Assembly (NCBI GenBank): GCA_017525525.1
Contig: JAFXSQ010000054.1
Span: forward strand, 1-64,000
Source: Lachnospiraceae bacterium
Lineage (GTDB): Bacteria; Bacillota; Clostridia; Lachnospirales; Lachnospiraceae
Direction of reading: 5' to 3'
Length of the DNA: 64,000 nucleotides
Shown here: one piece after another, positions 31,446 to 40,800 of the stretch
Layout: the number at the start of each line of letters is the position of its first letter
Position numbering within the stretch: position 1 is the first letter of the stretch
The notes under the pieces: model-generated
Told to the model about the DNA's origin: nothing
Database searches by the model: none
Seen by the model: only the letters and a program-made list of their open reading frames with translations
Made by a program: the position numbers and the translations under genes

Positions 31446-32663
31446 ATGACTAAAAAAGAGATAAATGAGATAAAAGCCTTATATGATTCCGTTCAGGACT
31501 GCGGTATACGCAAGCTTTGCGGTTGCTACGTGAACAGCGACAAGGAGACGGTAAAGGTATTCGGCGATGAATTTTACAATTTTCCCGAGGAGGAGATGTA
31601 CAAATATCTTGAGATATTCAGGAAGACGCTGTCGGGAACGCCGGGAAAGAATCTGATGGATATGGAGTTCGTGCACCGAGAGGAGCAGGAAATAACCGTC
31701 GGAAGGGCGATGCTTGAGAAGCTTAAGGTAAGCGGGCTTGAAGACGAGGCCGCAATCAATGCATTTTATGATGCGGTAATTACCGAATATGACTATACCG
31801 GCAACTACATTATCCTGCTGATATTCCAAAGCTATGATGTGCCCGGCATGACCGAGGACGGCATAGAGATGGAGGATGCCTCGGATGAGGTTTACAGCTA
31901 TATCCTGTGCAGTATCTGCCCGATGAAGCTCACAAAGCCGGGGCTTGGCTTCGACGATGACAGAGGAGAGATACATACATTAAAACAACTCTTTGCGGTG
32001 GAGCTTCCGGATGCGGGTTTCCTGTATCCGGCATTTTCGGGAAGGAGCAGCGACGACTCTATGCTGCTTAGCTATTCCCGCAAACCGGACGAGCCGGCCG
32101 GGGCATATCTGAAAAATGTACTCGATGTCAGGGTACCGATTCCGGTAAAGCAGCAAAAGCAGGGCTTCACGGAGCTGGTGTCGGAGGTTCTCGGAGACGA
32201 GCCTTCGTTTAAGACTGTGCTTGAGATACATGAGAACTTAAGTGATATAGCAAAGATAGAGAAGAATGAAGCACAGGGGGAGACGGTGTTCCTGGACAAG
32301 GATGCCGTCAGAGAAGCTTTCTCGGCAAGCGGCGTGTCAAAAGAAAAACTGAGCAGCTTTGACACAAAGTTTGATGAGCATTTCAGCGGAAGAAGAAAAA
32401 AAGATGTCGATGAAGAAGAGGGCGCCGAGCCGATGCAGGAGATATATGAGAAGCCTGAGGATGCGGCTTATGTCCCCGAGAAGAAGCTCTTCGCCGATAA
32501 TGTAGTTCCCACGAGAAATTACGAGGTCAGGACAGATGATATGGTATTGAAGATCAACAGCAGGCAGATAGACAAGCTGGACACCAGGGTAATAGACGGC
32601 AAACGCTATCTGATGATAGAGATAACCAAAGATCTTACCGTGAATGGAATACCGGTAGCATAG
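31446..32663 (+). CDS. DUF4317-like protein of unknown function
   Basis: The 405 residues start with MTKKEINEIKALYDSVQDCGIRKLCGCYVN, which resembles DUF4317 proteins common in Lachnospiraceae and related Clostridia. It is acidic, with no signal peptide or membrane helix. A central LCSICPMKLTKPGLGFD segment and a C-terminal VLKINSRQIDKLDTRVIDGKRYLMI region are visible. Function is not known. GAGGATTGAG precedes the ATG. It is followed by the flavin reductase-rubredoxin gene with an 18-base gap. Confidence 0.65.
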   Translation: MTKKEINEIKALYDSVQDCGIRKLCGCYVNSDKETVKVFGDEFYNFPEEEMYKYLEIFRKTLSGTPGKNLMDMEFVHREEQEITVGRAMLEKLKVSGLEDEAAINAFYDAVITEYDYTGNYIILLIFQSYDVPGMTEDGIEMEDASDEVYSYILCSICPMKLTKPGLGFDDDRGEIHTLKQLFAVELPDAGFLYPAFSGRSSDDSMLLSYSRKPDEPAGAYLKNVLDVRVPIPVKQQKQGFTELVSEVLGDEPSFKTVLEIHENLSDIAKIEKNEAQGETVFLDKDAVREAFSASGVSKEKLSSFDTKFDEHFSGRRKKDVDEEEGAEPMQEIYEKPEDAAYVPEKKLFADNVVPTRNYEVRTDDMVLKINSRQIDKLDTRVIDGKRYLMIEITKDLTVNGIPVA

Positions 32664-32681
32664 GGAGGAGGAAGAACAATT

Positions 32682-33326
32682 ATGGGAAATGAAATGAACA
32701 CAAAAGCGATGTACAAGCTATCATACGGACTTTTCGTGTGTACGGCGGTAGACGGAGAGAAAAAAAACGGTTGCATAATCAACACGGCCATACAGGTCGC
32801 TTCCGAGCCTAATCTCATATCCGTTGCAGTGAACAAGGCGAATTTGACACGGGATATGATACATAATACAGGAAGGTGTAACGTATCCGTAATCAGCCGT
32901 GAGGCGGACTTTGCTCTGTTCAAGCATTTCGGCTTTCAGTCAGGCAGGGATGTGGACAAGTTCGGCGCGGATTTTGCGCAGTCCTCTTACGCTATGGCGG
33001 AGAACGGAATTCCGTATATTACAACCGGTACAAACGCGTATTTTTCTCTGAAGGTTAAGCAGGAGGTTGATCTTGGGTCGCATACGCTGTTTATATGCGA
33101 GGTTGAGTTCATGACCGTTCTTTCGGAGGAGGCATCCTGCACCTACGAATATTATCAGAGCGATATCAAGCCCAAGCCCGAAAAGGTTGGTACCACGCCG
33201 GATGGTCAGACGGTATGGCGCTGCAAAATCTGCGGATACGAGTATGTAGGAGAGGAGCTGCCCGATGACTTCATCTGTCCCATCTGCAAGCACCCGAAGG
33301 CGGATTTTGAAAAATTAGAAAGATAG
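32682..33326 (+). CDS. Flavin reductase-like / rubredoxin fusion protein
   Basis: The 214 residues join an FMN-binding flavin-reductase-like domain (about 1-155, with KLSYGLFVCTAVDGEKKNGCIINTA and NKANLTRDMI) to a C-terminal rubredoxin (about 168-212) with CKICGYEYVG and CPICKHPKADFE iron ligands. Similar high-molecular-weight rubredoxins act in anaerobes in electron transfer to oxygen- or NO-reducing flavodiiron proteins. GGAGGAGG lies upstream; ATG 32694 is an alternative start. A double terminator follows. Confidence 0.88.
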   Translation: MGNEMNTKAMYKLSYGLFVCTAVDGEKKNGCIINTAIQVASEPNLISVAVNKANLTRDMIHNTGRCNVSVISREADFALFKHFGFQSGRDVDKFGADFAQSSYAMAENGIPYITTGTNAYFSLKVKQEVDLGSHTLFICEVEFMTVLSEEASCTYEYYQSDIKPKPEKVGTTPDGQTVWRCKICGYEYVGEELPDDFICPICKHPKADFEKLER

Positions 33327-33351
33327 GATGGTAAGATGTAAATAACGATTT

Positions 33352-33424
33352 ATTCACGCCCGCATTTTACAGATGCTGTAAAATGCGGGTGTACAATTTG
33401 CACAATTAAGTTTGTGCTTTTTTT
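33352..33424 (+). terminator. Two consecutive terminator hairpins
   Basis: CACGCCCGCATTTTACAG / CTGTAAAATGCGGGTG is a long stem with an ATG loop. It is followed by GCACAA-TTAAGT-TTGTGC with eight Ts (about 33399-33424), a standard intrinsic terminator. Confidence 0.8.
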
Positions 33425-33448
33425 TGTGAAGAATTGACGAATTTTTGC

Positions 33449-33477
33449 TTGAAAAAACAAAGATGTGCATATATAAT
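33449..33477 (+). promoter_or_regulatory. Promoter of the first solitary pilin gene
   Basis: TTGAAA (33449-33454), a 17-bp spacer and TATAAT (33472-33477) form a strong promoter about 100 bases before the pilin start. Confidence 0.75.
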
Positions 33478-33478
33478 A

Positions 33479-33520
33479 TGAACGAAATATGAACAAAATG
33501 AAAACAAAGTGAAAACAAAG
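33479..33520 (+). repeat. TGAAAACAAAG tandem repeats in the pilin leader
   Basis: TGAACGAAATA, TGAACAAAA, TGAAAACAAAG and TGAAAACAAAG lie head to tail directly after the -10 box. The last two are identical. They would be in the earliest transcribed bases or form an operator. Confidence 0.6.
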
Positions 33521-33582
33521 AGGCGACTAACTGTTAACAAACTATTCATAAATGTATAAATCACCTGGGAGGGGAGAAAGAA

Positions 33583-34287
33583 ATGGATATATGTGAAAGA
33601 GAAAAAAGATTTCGAAGTAAAAAAGGCCTTATAAACAAAGGCTTTACTATGGTTGAGCTGATAATAGTAATTGCAATAATAGCGATTCTTGCTACAGCCG
33701 TAACACCGGCTGTCCTAAGATATATCGAAAAGGCAAGAATAGCGATAGATATCAATAATGCCGTCTTGATTAAGGATGCCCTCACAGCGTACGCATATCC
33801 CAGTGATTTCCAGGGTGAGGATGTGTATTATACGGATCCTAACACCGGCGTAACCGAGCATTTTGAGAGAGGCTGGGTATATGTTGACCAAACTGAGATA
33901 AGGTGTTCAAATCCCAGCATGGCGCTTGCTCTGATACAGGCAGGTCTCGTAGAGGTCGGTCCGGGGACGGAAGGTAAGCTTAAGGCTGCTGAAATCAGCG
34001 GCACTACCTGGCATCCGAGCGCACCGGAAGGAGATTACATCAGATTTTCGGGCATAAATGAGTATGTGTTTAATAATAAGATGTGTGTTAAGGCAAGAAC
34101 TACCTGGAATACATATCAGCTGGATGTGTATATGATAGGAGGAGAGCCGCGGTTAGGCGGAAGCGCGTCGAATACCATACGAACGAACGGACATGCCAAG
34201 GATGAAGAGGCGGCAACTTATTTCCAGGAACAGCTTGGCTTTGACGGTTCCAGGGTCACTCCTATTGGAGAACAGAATAGTAACTAA
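33583..34287 (+). CDS. Type IV pilin-like protein with long leader
   Basis: The 234-residue protein has a prepilin leader of 20 residues ending in NKG, cleaved before FTMVELIIVIAIIAILATAVTPAVLRYIEKA, so PilD should process it. Glu at mature position 5 is present. The C-terminal part is globular, without obvious repeats. GGGAGGGGAG precedes the ATG. It has its own promoter and is followed by a weak terminator, then rfbG. It is separated from the pilus operon by about 18 kb and may be a minor or alternative pilin. Confidence 0.9.
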   Translation: MDICEREKRFRSKKGLINKGFTMVELIIVIAIIAILATAVTPAVLRYIEKARIAIDINNAVLIKDALTAYAYPSDFQGEDVYYTDPNTGVTEHFERGWVYVDQTEIRCSNPSMALALIQAGLVEVGPGTEGKLKAAEISGTTWHPSAPEGDYIRFSGINEYVFNNKMCVKARTTWNTYQLDVYMIGGEPRLGGSASNTIRTNGHAKDEEAATYFQEQLGFDGSRVTPIGEQNSN

Positions 34288-34300
34288 GGATTTATAAGGA

Positions 34301-34331
34301 GGCTGTCGGCACCTGTCGGCAGCTTTCTTTT
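34301..34331 (+). terminator. Terminator after the solitary pilin gene
   Basis: GGCTG...CAGCT encloses a direct repeat of CTGTCGGCA and is followed by TTTCTTTT. The stem is short but position and T tract fit an intrinsic terminator. Confidence 0.5.
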
Positions 34332-34342
34332 CGCATTTTCGG

Positions 34343-34371
34343 TTTACAAGCTTTGATGAAAATGGTAACAT
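34343..34371 (+). promoter_or_regulatory. Promoter of rfbG, twin of the rfbF promoter
   Basis: TTTACA (34343-34348), a 17-bp spacer and TAACAT (34366-34371). TTTACAAG and the later AAAATGGTA are identical to the rfbF upstream region at 41860-41888, suggesting shared control. Confidence 0.6.
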
Positions 34372-34410
34372 AAAAAGATACAGATTGAACAGATTGCAGG
34401 GTGGCTTAAG

Positions 34411-35487
34411 ATGAAAACAGATTATTCGTTTTACAAAGGCAAAAGGGTACTTATAACGGGACACACGGGCTTTAAAGGCTCGTGGATGTCTAAGCTTCTT
34501 TTAATGCAGGGCGCAGAGGTTACCGGCTACGCTTTGGAACCGCCTGCGGAGCCGGCATTATTCGATATACTGCAGCTTGACAAGGATATGGATTCGGTAA
34601 CAGGTGATGTAAGAGACCTGGCTTCGCTGAAGGAGTGCTTTGACAGAGTCAAGCCCGAGATAGTAATACACATGGCGGCTCAGCCGATAGTCAGAGAGTC
34701 CTACAAGAATCCTGTTTATACTTATGAGACAAATGTCATGGGCACGGTAAACCTTCTTGAGTGCATAAGGCTGTCTGATGACGTTCGTTCGGTGGTCAAT
34801 GTCACGACCGACAAGGTTTACTTAAACCGTGAGTGGGAGTGGGGATATCGTGAGAATGAACAGCTGGACGGTTATGATCCGTATTCTAATTCCAAGTCGT
34901 GCTCTGAGCTGGTTACGGGAAGCTATATCAGAAGCTTTTTAAAGGACAAGGGAATAGCTGTATCCACCATGCGAGCCGGGAACGTGATAGGCGGCGGAGA
35001 TTACGCGGCCGACAGGATAATCCCGGACTGTGTAAGGGCAGCCTGCAAGGGAGAAAGCATAATCGTAAGAAATCCTTATTCCGTCAGACCTTACCAGCAT
35101 GTTCTTGAACCTGTTAATGCCTATCTGATGGTTGCCATGAAGCAGTATGAGGACGCGGCATACGCAGGCAATTATAATGTAGGACCGGATGAAGACGGAG
35201 CCGTGAGCACCGGCAATCTGGTGGATGAGTTCACGAAGCTGTGGACCGAACGGTCGGGGCGTGAACTGAAATGGATAAACAAGAACGAGGGCGGGCCTCA
35301 CGAGGCGGGGTATCTGAGGCTTGATTGCTCTAAGCTTAAAGCAACATTTGGCTGGAAGCCTAAGTGGGACATAAACAATGCGGTAGGAAAATCGGTTGAG
35401 TGGTATTATGCTTTTGATGAAGGAGCTGATGTAATAAAGCTTACGGAAAAGCAGATATCGGAATATATAGATATGGGGACGGAGTAA
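34411..35487 (+). CDS. rfbG: CDP-glucose 4,6-dehydratase
   Basis: RfbG converts CDP-glucose to CDP-4-keto-6-deoxyglucose. The 358 residues form an extended SDR enzyme: NAD-binding ITGHTGFKGSW near residue 14, the VTTDKVY active-site region, and the YDPYSNSK catalytic Tyr-Lys pair near residue 155. Long matches to the CDP-glucose dehydratase type include HMAAQPIVRESYKNPVYTYE and NPYSVRPYQHVLEP. rfbH follows after 4 bases. The rfbF gene that makes its substrate is 6.5 kb downstream. Confidence 0.93.
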   Translation: MKTDYSFYKGKRVLITGHTGFKGSWMSKLLLMQGAEVTGYALEPPAEPALFDILQLDKDMDSVTGDVRDLASLKECFDRVKPEIVIHMAAQPIVRESYKNPVYTYETNVMGTVNLLECIRLSDDVRSVVNVTTDKVYLNREWEWGYRENEQLDGYDPYSNSKSCSELVTGSYIRSFLKDKGIAVSTMRAGNVIGGGDYAADRIIPDCVRAACKGESIIVRNPYSVRPYQHVLEPVNAYLMVAMKQYEDAAYAGNYNVGPDEDGAVSTGNLVDEFTKLWTERSGRELKWINKNEGGPHEAGYLRLDCSKLKATFGWKPKWDINNAVGKSVEWYYAFDEGADVIKLTEKQISEYIDMGTE

Positions 35488-35491
35488 GAAG

Positions 35492-36832
35492 ATGTCAGAG
35501 TGGAAAACAGAACAGGAACTTAGAGAACATATAAAGGATTTGGTAGGTGAATACTACCGGGAATTCAAAAAAAATGATAAAGAGTTTAAACCCGGTGACA
35601 GGGTTGCGTACGCCTCAAGGGTGTTTGATGAAAAGGAGATGCAAAGCTTAGTTGATTCAGCGCTTGAATTCTGGCTTACTGCGGGAAAGTACGCAAATGA
35701 GTTCGAAAAAGATTTTGCATCGTGGCTCGGAGTGAAAAAGGCGCATCTGGTAAACTCCGGTTCATCCGCGAATCTGCTTGCGTTTATGACGCTTACCGCG
35801 CAGGAACTCGGGGACAGACAGATAAAGCGGGGAGATGAGGTTATAACAGTCGCTTGCGGGTTTCCGACCACGGTTTCGCCTGTTCTTCAGTACGGAGCGG
35901 TTCCGGTCTTTGTTGATGTAGATATACCCTCTTATAATGTAAAGGTTTCGGAGCTTGAGAAGGCCTTAAGCGATAAGACAAAAGCCGTCATGCTTGCGCA
36001 TACGCTCGGCAATCCCTTTAACCTAAAGGCGGTAAAGGAATTCTGCGAAGCGCATAATCTGTGGCTGATAGAGGATAATTGCGATGCTCTCGGTTCGGAA
36101 TATACTATTGACGGTATTACGAAGCCTACCGGCACCTGGGGCGATATCGGCACAAGCTCTTTTTATCCGCCGCATCATATGACCATGGGTGAGGGCGGTT
36201 GCGTGTATACGGACAATCCTTTGCTGAGCAAGCTGGCTCTTTCTTTCAGGGACTGGGGAAGGGATTGCGTGTGTCCTTCCGGTGTGGACGGAATATGCGG
36301 AAAGCGCTTTACCGGACAGAGGGGAGAGCTTCCCGAAGGATATGATCATAAGTACACCTACAGTCATTTCGGATACAACTTAAAAGCAACTGATATGCAG
36401 GCAGCAATCGGCGTTGAGCAGTTGAAGAAGCTTGACGGATTTACAGGCAGGAGACGAGAAAACTGGGCGTATCTCAAAGAGAAGCTCACTCCTTTGTCGG
36501 ACAGGCTTATTCTTCCGGAACCAGAAGAGGGCAGCAATCCGTCATGGTTTGGTTTTATGATTACGGTACGGGAAGGCAGCGGTTTGAAAAGAAATGATAT
36601 CACAAGAAAGCTGGAAGAAGCCAATATTCAGACCAGGCTTCTCTTCTCGGGCAATCTGATAAAGCATCCGGCCTTTGACGGAATAAGGGGAACGGATGCC
36701 TACAGGGTAGTCGGCGAGTTAACCAACACCGATTACATCATGAATAACAGCTTCTGGATAGGGGTATATCCGGGAATGACGCAGGAAATGCTTGATTATA
36801 TGGCAAAAAATATAATCAATGCAGTTGCATAA
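35492..36832 (+). CDS. rfbH: CDP-4-keto-6-deoxy-glucose 3-dehydrase (E1)
   Basis: RfbH (also DdhC) removes the 3-OH of CDP-4-keto-6-deoxyglucose, using PMP and a [2Fe-2S] cluster. The 446 residues have the DegT fold. The usual PLP lysine is replaced by histidine in SSFYPPHHMTMGEGGC, a hallmark of this enzyme, and the nearby DCVCPSGVDGICG cysteines can hold the cluster. The E3 reductase partner is not in the window. Expected product after reduction is CDP-4-keto-3,6-dideoxyglucose. It forms an operon with rfbG. Confidence 0.93.
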   Translation: MSEWKTEQELREHIKDLVGEYYREFKKNDKEFKPGDRVAYASRVFDEKEMQSLVDSALEFWLTAGKYANEFEKDFASWLGVKKAHLVNSGSSANLLAFMTLTAQELGDRQIKRGDEVITVACGFPTTVSPVLQYGAVPVFVDVDIPSYNVKVSELEKALSDKTKAVMLAHTLGNPFNLKAVKEFCEAHNLWLIEDNCDALGSEYTIDGITKPTGTWGDIGTSSFYPPHHMTMGEGGCVYTDNPLLSKLALSFRDWGRDCVCPSGVDGICGKRFTGQRGELPEGYDHKYTYSHFGYNLKATDMQAAIGVEQLKKLDGFTGRRRENWAYLKEKLTPLSDRLILPEPEEGSNPSWFGFMITVREGSGLKRNDITRKLEEANIQTRLLFSGNLIKHPAFDGIRGTDAYRVVGELTNTDYIMNNSFWIGVYPGMTQEMLDYMAKNIINAVA

Positions 36833-36852
36833 TTGAAAAAAAGTTATATAAT
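36825..36852 (+). promoter_or_regulatory. Probable promoter of the second solitary pilin gene
   Basis: TTGCAT (36825-36830), a 16-bp spacer and TATAAT (36847-36852). The -35 box overlaps the last codons of rfbH. Confidence 0.5.
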
Positions 36853-36896
36853 TATAAAGATATAGCACGTTGTTTTGTTTGCTGTGAGGTGACGGG

Positions 36897-37661
36897 ATGA
36901 AAATTGACATCAATAGAAAACAGAAACTGAATAAAGGCTTTACCTTGATAGAACTTATAATAGTAATGGCGATTATGGCCATACTTGCAAGTATTATCGG
37001 TCTTAATGTTGTCCGTTACATAGACATGACCAGAAAGCAGATGGATGTGCAGACTGCGGAGCACCTGTATAAGGCAACGCAGCTCGCAATGGCCAGCGCC
37101 AATGATGATGCTTTTAACGGATGGTCGGTGTGTGAATATGCAGGTTATCCTGCTCAGTATCGCGCAACCGAGGACGGATACCCGACCAGCAGCTCGGGAG
37201 CGGGAACCTACAACATGCGTCCGGTTGCATGGTGCAGAGGAATAAAGTACAGGAATTATGAAAATTCATATTTCAAGGCTACATTGGATTATACTCCGGG
37301 GCCGGGTGATGACGGAACGGTAAAGCCTACCGACAGCCTGGCTACCAAGCGCGCGAAGCAGCAGAGAATGTTTACCAACGAGATGCTTCATTGCTTTATG
37401 CAGGACAATGCAAAGGGCGGTACCTATACGGGTACAGACAGAACCAATTATACTTTTGATGGCGCGGAAGGACTTAAGAATTTCGGTTTCAAATACAAGA
37501 AGCCGATAAAAGATATTAATGGCGGAACAAGGGAACCCGAGTGCTGGATTATATACAGACGTGATGACAACGGCTCGCCGGAGATTTGGATAGGATACAA
37601 ACAGGGCTCCGTCAGGCCTATCTGCCGTGTGTATCCGGACCCTGCGGAAGAGTATCAGTAG
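36897..37661 (+). CDS. Type IV pilin-like protein
   Basis: The 254-residue protein has a short basic leader ending KLNKG, then mature FTLIELIIVMAIMAILASIIGLNVVRYIDMTRKQM. Glu5 is present, so prepilin peptidase should process it. The globular part is about 210 residues, with GTYNMRPVAWCRGIKYRNYE and ECWIIYRRDDNGSPEIWIGY near the end, and three cysteines before the final CRVYPD. GAGGTGACGGG precedes the ATG. Placement between rfbH and the LRR protein gene is unusual for a pilin. Confidence 0.88.
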   Translation: MKIDINRKQKLNKGFTLIELIIVMAIMAILASIIGLNVVRYIDMTRKQMDVQTAEHLYKATQLAMASANDDAFNGWSVCEYAGYPAQYRATEDGYPTSSSGAGTYNMRPVAWCRGIKYRNYENSYFKATLDYTPGPGDDGTVKPTDSLATKRAKQQRMFTNEMLHCFMQDNAKGGTYTGTDRTNYTFDGAEGLKNFGFKYKKPIKDINGGTREPECWIIYRRDDNGSPEIWIGYKQGSVRPICRVYPDPAEEYQ

Positions 37662-37708
37662 GGAAAGGGATTGCTTCAAATAAGCGATATTGTTTAAGAA
37701 AAAGTAGG

Positions 37709-37744
37709 AGAATCGTCGACTTAAAAAGTTGACGATTCTTTTTT
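37709..37744 (+). terminator. Terminator of the second solitary pilin gene
   Basis: AGAATCGTCGACTT and AAGTTGACGATTCT pair with one mismatch around AAA, followed by six or more Ts. Its right arm contains the -35 box of the next promoter. Confidence 0.85.
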
Positions 37745-37757
37745 ATCATTGTATAAT
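37729..37757 (+). promoter_or_regulatory. Promoter of the LRR surface protein gene, overlapping a terminator
   Basis: TTGACG (37729-37734), a 17-bp spacer and TATAAT (37752-37757). The -35 box and part of the spacer are the terminator arm and T tract of the upstream gene. Confidence 0.7.
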
Positions 37758-37832
37758 TATGCGCAGTAGTGCGTCATTTTATAAGTAACATGAAAGCAAG
37801 ACTATGCAGTAAAAAAAGGAGGATTTGTTACG

Positions 37833-40800
37833 ATGAGAAAAAAGGCGGCAAAGAGGCTGTTTACACTTGCTCTTGCTTTGTCGGTAGCTGTTTCGGGAGT
37901 GTCACCGAACGGTATCGTTAAGGCTGAAGAAGCACAGGAGGAAATAGTCGCTGAGATGCTTTCGGAAGAAGGTTCAGAAGAGACTTCTGAAGAAGTGTCA
38001 GAAGACATTTCGGAAGATAATTCCGGGGAAAGCACGCAGGAAGAAGTGACGGAGGCGGTTACGGAGGCCCCGGAGGCAGAAGCTTTTGAGGGAGAAGCTT
38101 TTGAAGGAGAGTCAATCAATGCGGCTCCGGAAGAGTCATTATCGGCTGAAGAAGCGATAGTGGCTACAAGTAATTATGAGACATACTGGCCGGTAGGACA
38201 GAAGTATGGTTTTGATTATCAGATTGACGAGAATGGTATAACTATTCTCCATCTTTCTTATGCAGATCCCAACAATCAATCGGATCATTATGCACACAAG
38301 TCCATAATAGAGGGAGAGATAGTGATTCCCGAAAGCATTACGGCTAAGGACGGAAAGACCTATAAGGTTACTTCTCTCGGAGAGTCGGCCTTTAACTATA
38401 AGACTATCACAACCTTTGCGGTCGACAGAACAGCAACGGCAAATGTTCCCGCGCCGAGTGCGGAGACTCAGTACTTCAGGACCAACCCTATCTTTGTTAC
38501 CATTCCTTCTTCGATTCAGAAAATCGAAGCATATTGCTTTAACGAAGAAATAAAGTTTATGTTCTATGATAAGAATGAAGAAGATGTAAACAAAAGAAAG
38601 CTTGAGCTTCCCTCAAGCCTGGTATCGGTAGGAAACTATGCGTTTTATGGCTGCAGTCTGAATGACGGACATTTTGTATTCCCCGAAGGTCTTAAGGAAA
38701 TCGGAAATTATGCTTTCTTCGGCATGGCTACCATGAAGGGCGGACTGGATATTCCGGGAACCGTAGTTTCGATAGGTAATTACGCCTTCAGCGGTTTGGG
38801 CGGAATCAGTGAAGAGGTTGTTATAAATAATGGCAGCGATGCGCTTTCGATAGGCGAGTATGCATTTAACGGACTTCAGGCTAAGAGTCTGGCAATCAAG
38901 AGAACCACGATATCATCGATTGGCAAGTATGCATTCAACGGTATGTCGAGAGCAGTGGCGGATGAATCGATAACGACGCTCTTCCCCGAAAATGCATCGG
39001 TAAAGGTGATAGATGATTATGCCTTCCAGGGTTGTCGAGAGCTCGGATATGCGCTTAATCTCCCGAAGGATCTTACATATTTGGGCGCAAGTGCTTTCCA
39101 AAACTGTGAGTCGTTCTCTATTCCCGTAGTGTCGGGGGCTCAGAAGCTTGTTATACCGGATGCCATAACAGAGCTCAAGGATTATACCTTCTGTGAGTGC
39201 TCGACAATGTCCGGAAAGCTTGATCTTAACAACGTAACAACTATTGGCAGATATACCTTTTATGATTGCTATTATCTGTATGGTGACCTGGATCTTTCTA
39301 AGGTTGACAAGCTTGGCGAGAGCGCCTTCGAGCTCAGGTTTATAAGGACTAAACCGGGAGCTGTAGATGAGAAGGAAAAGGATTTGACAAGCACGACCAT
39401 GATCAATGAACTCATGGAGAACCTTAGCGACGGCGCCGCAACCATGATTGAGGACGCTTACCTTACCGGCTTTACCGGCAAATTGATCTTATCAAAGAAG
39501 ATTGATAACATTCCGGCAAAGTGCTTTGCAGGCCAGGCAAGACTGGGCGGACTTCAGTACAGCCTCGAGATTCCCGATACGGTTAAGTCTATAGGCGCAA
39601 GCGCTTTCTATACATGCCCTTCCTTTGTGGGTGACCTCGAGATACCTGACAGTGTAACTGTTATCGGAGCAGGCGCATTCATGAACATGAGAGGAATCAA
39701 CGGAAAGCTTACACTTCCCAAGGATTTAAAGAGAATAGAGTCAAATACTTTCGAGAACGATTATAACATGAAGAGTACACTTGTCATTCCCGAAGGTGTG
39801 TCGGATATAGGTTATAAGGCGTTCTCAAGATGCCGCAGCCTGTACGGAAGTCTTGAGTTCCCGAAGGAATTGAAGACACTCGGCGAGGCAGCGTTCTACA
39901 GATGCCGCAGCTTTACCGGAGATCTTATATTCCCGGATACCGTTACCAACATCGGCGCAAGCTGCTTCTATGAGGCTCAGGGCTTTGACGGCGACTTAAA
40001 GCTTCCGGCAAACCCTGCCTTCACAAGAATTAACGAGAAAGTATTCTACAATGTTGAGTTGATAGAATCAAAAGGCACCAAGCTTTCGGACGGCGAGGAC
40101 AAGCTTATGGCAGAGGGCTGGCTGAATAAGCCGAACGAGGTTGCCGATGGCGGTGTGGTTATACCGGACAACATAATGTACATAGGAGATACGGCTTTCT
40201 ATAACTGTATCAATATCGCCAACATTCAGATGAAGGGTAATGTCGACACCATTTCGGACACCGCGTTTGACTCAACCATAAGCAGTCAGATGAGAATGCA
40301 GTATCATACCTATAAGAATGATGAATGTCCGTGCTACAACTTCCTTAAGAAGGAGTATCCGGTTGACTTTGAGCAGAGAATTCTGTATCCGTTGCCGGAG
40401 GTATCAATCAACGTATATAAGGTAACAAAGAATGGCGACAAGGAAGAGAAGGAACTTCTCTATGAGGATAAGACCTATGATATTGTGGCCGGCACAAATA
40501 TACAGCTTGCGGTTGAAGCAACCGATGAAAACGGCGAGTCCGTCGATTCACCTATTGCCTATACTTCGGAGGAGCCTGCGACCCTGGGTGTCGGAGCTAA
40601 CGGAGTGGTTTCAGCAAGACTTCTCGAATCCTCAAAGGAAGTCGGAGCGCTTGTAAAGACCAGGGACGGAAGCGGAGCTAAATTCAGGGTTAACTTCAAG
40701 GTTTACGGCACTGATGAGCTGGTAAGCTCCTTCAATATCAAGGATTCACTTACGGCAGAGGCTCCTGCTACAAGCATAAGCTTAAAGAGAACCGCAACCG

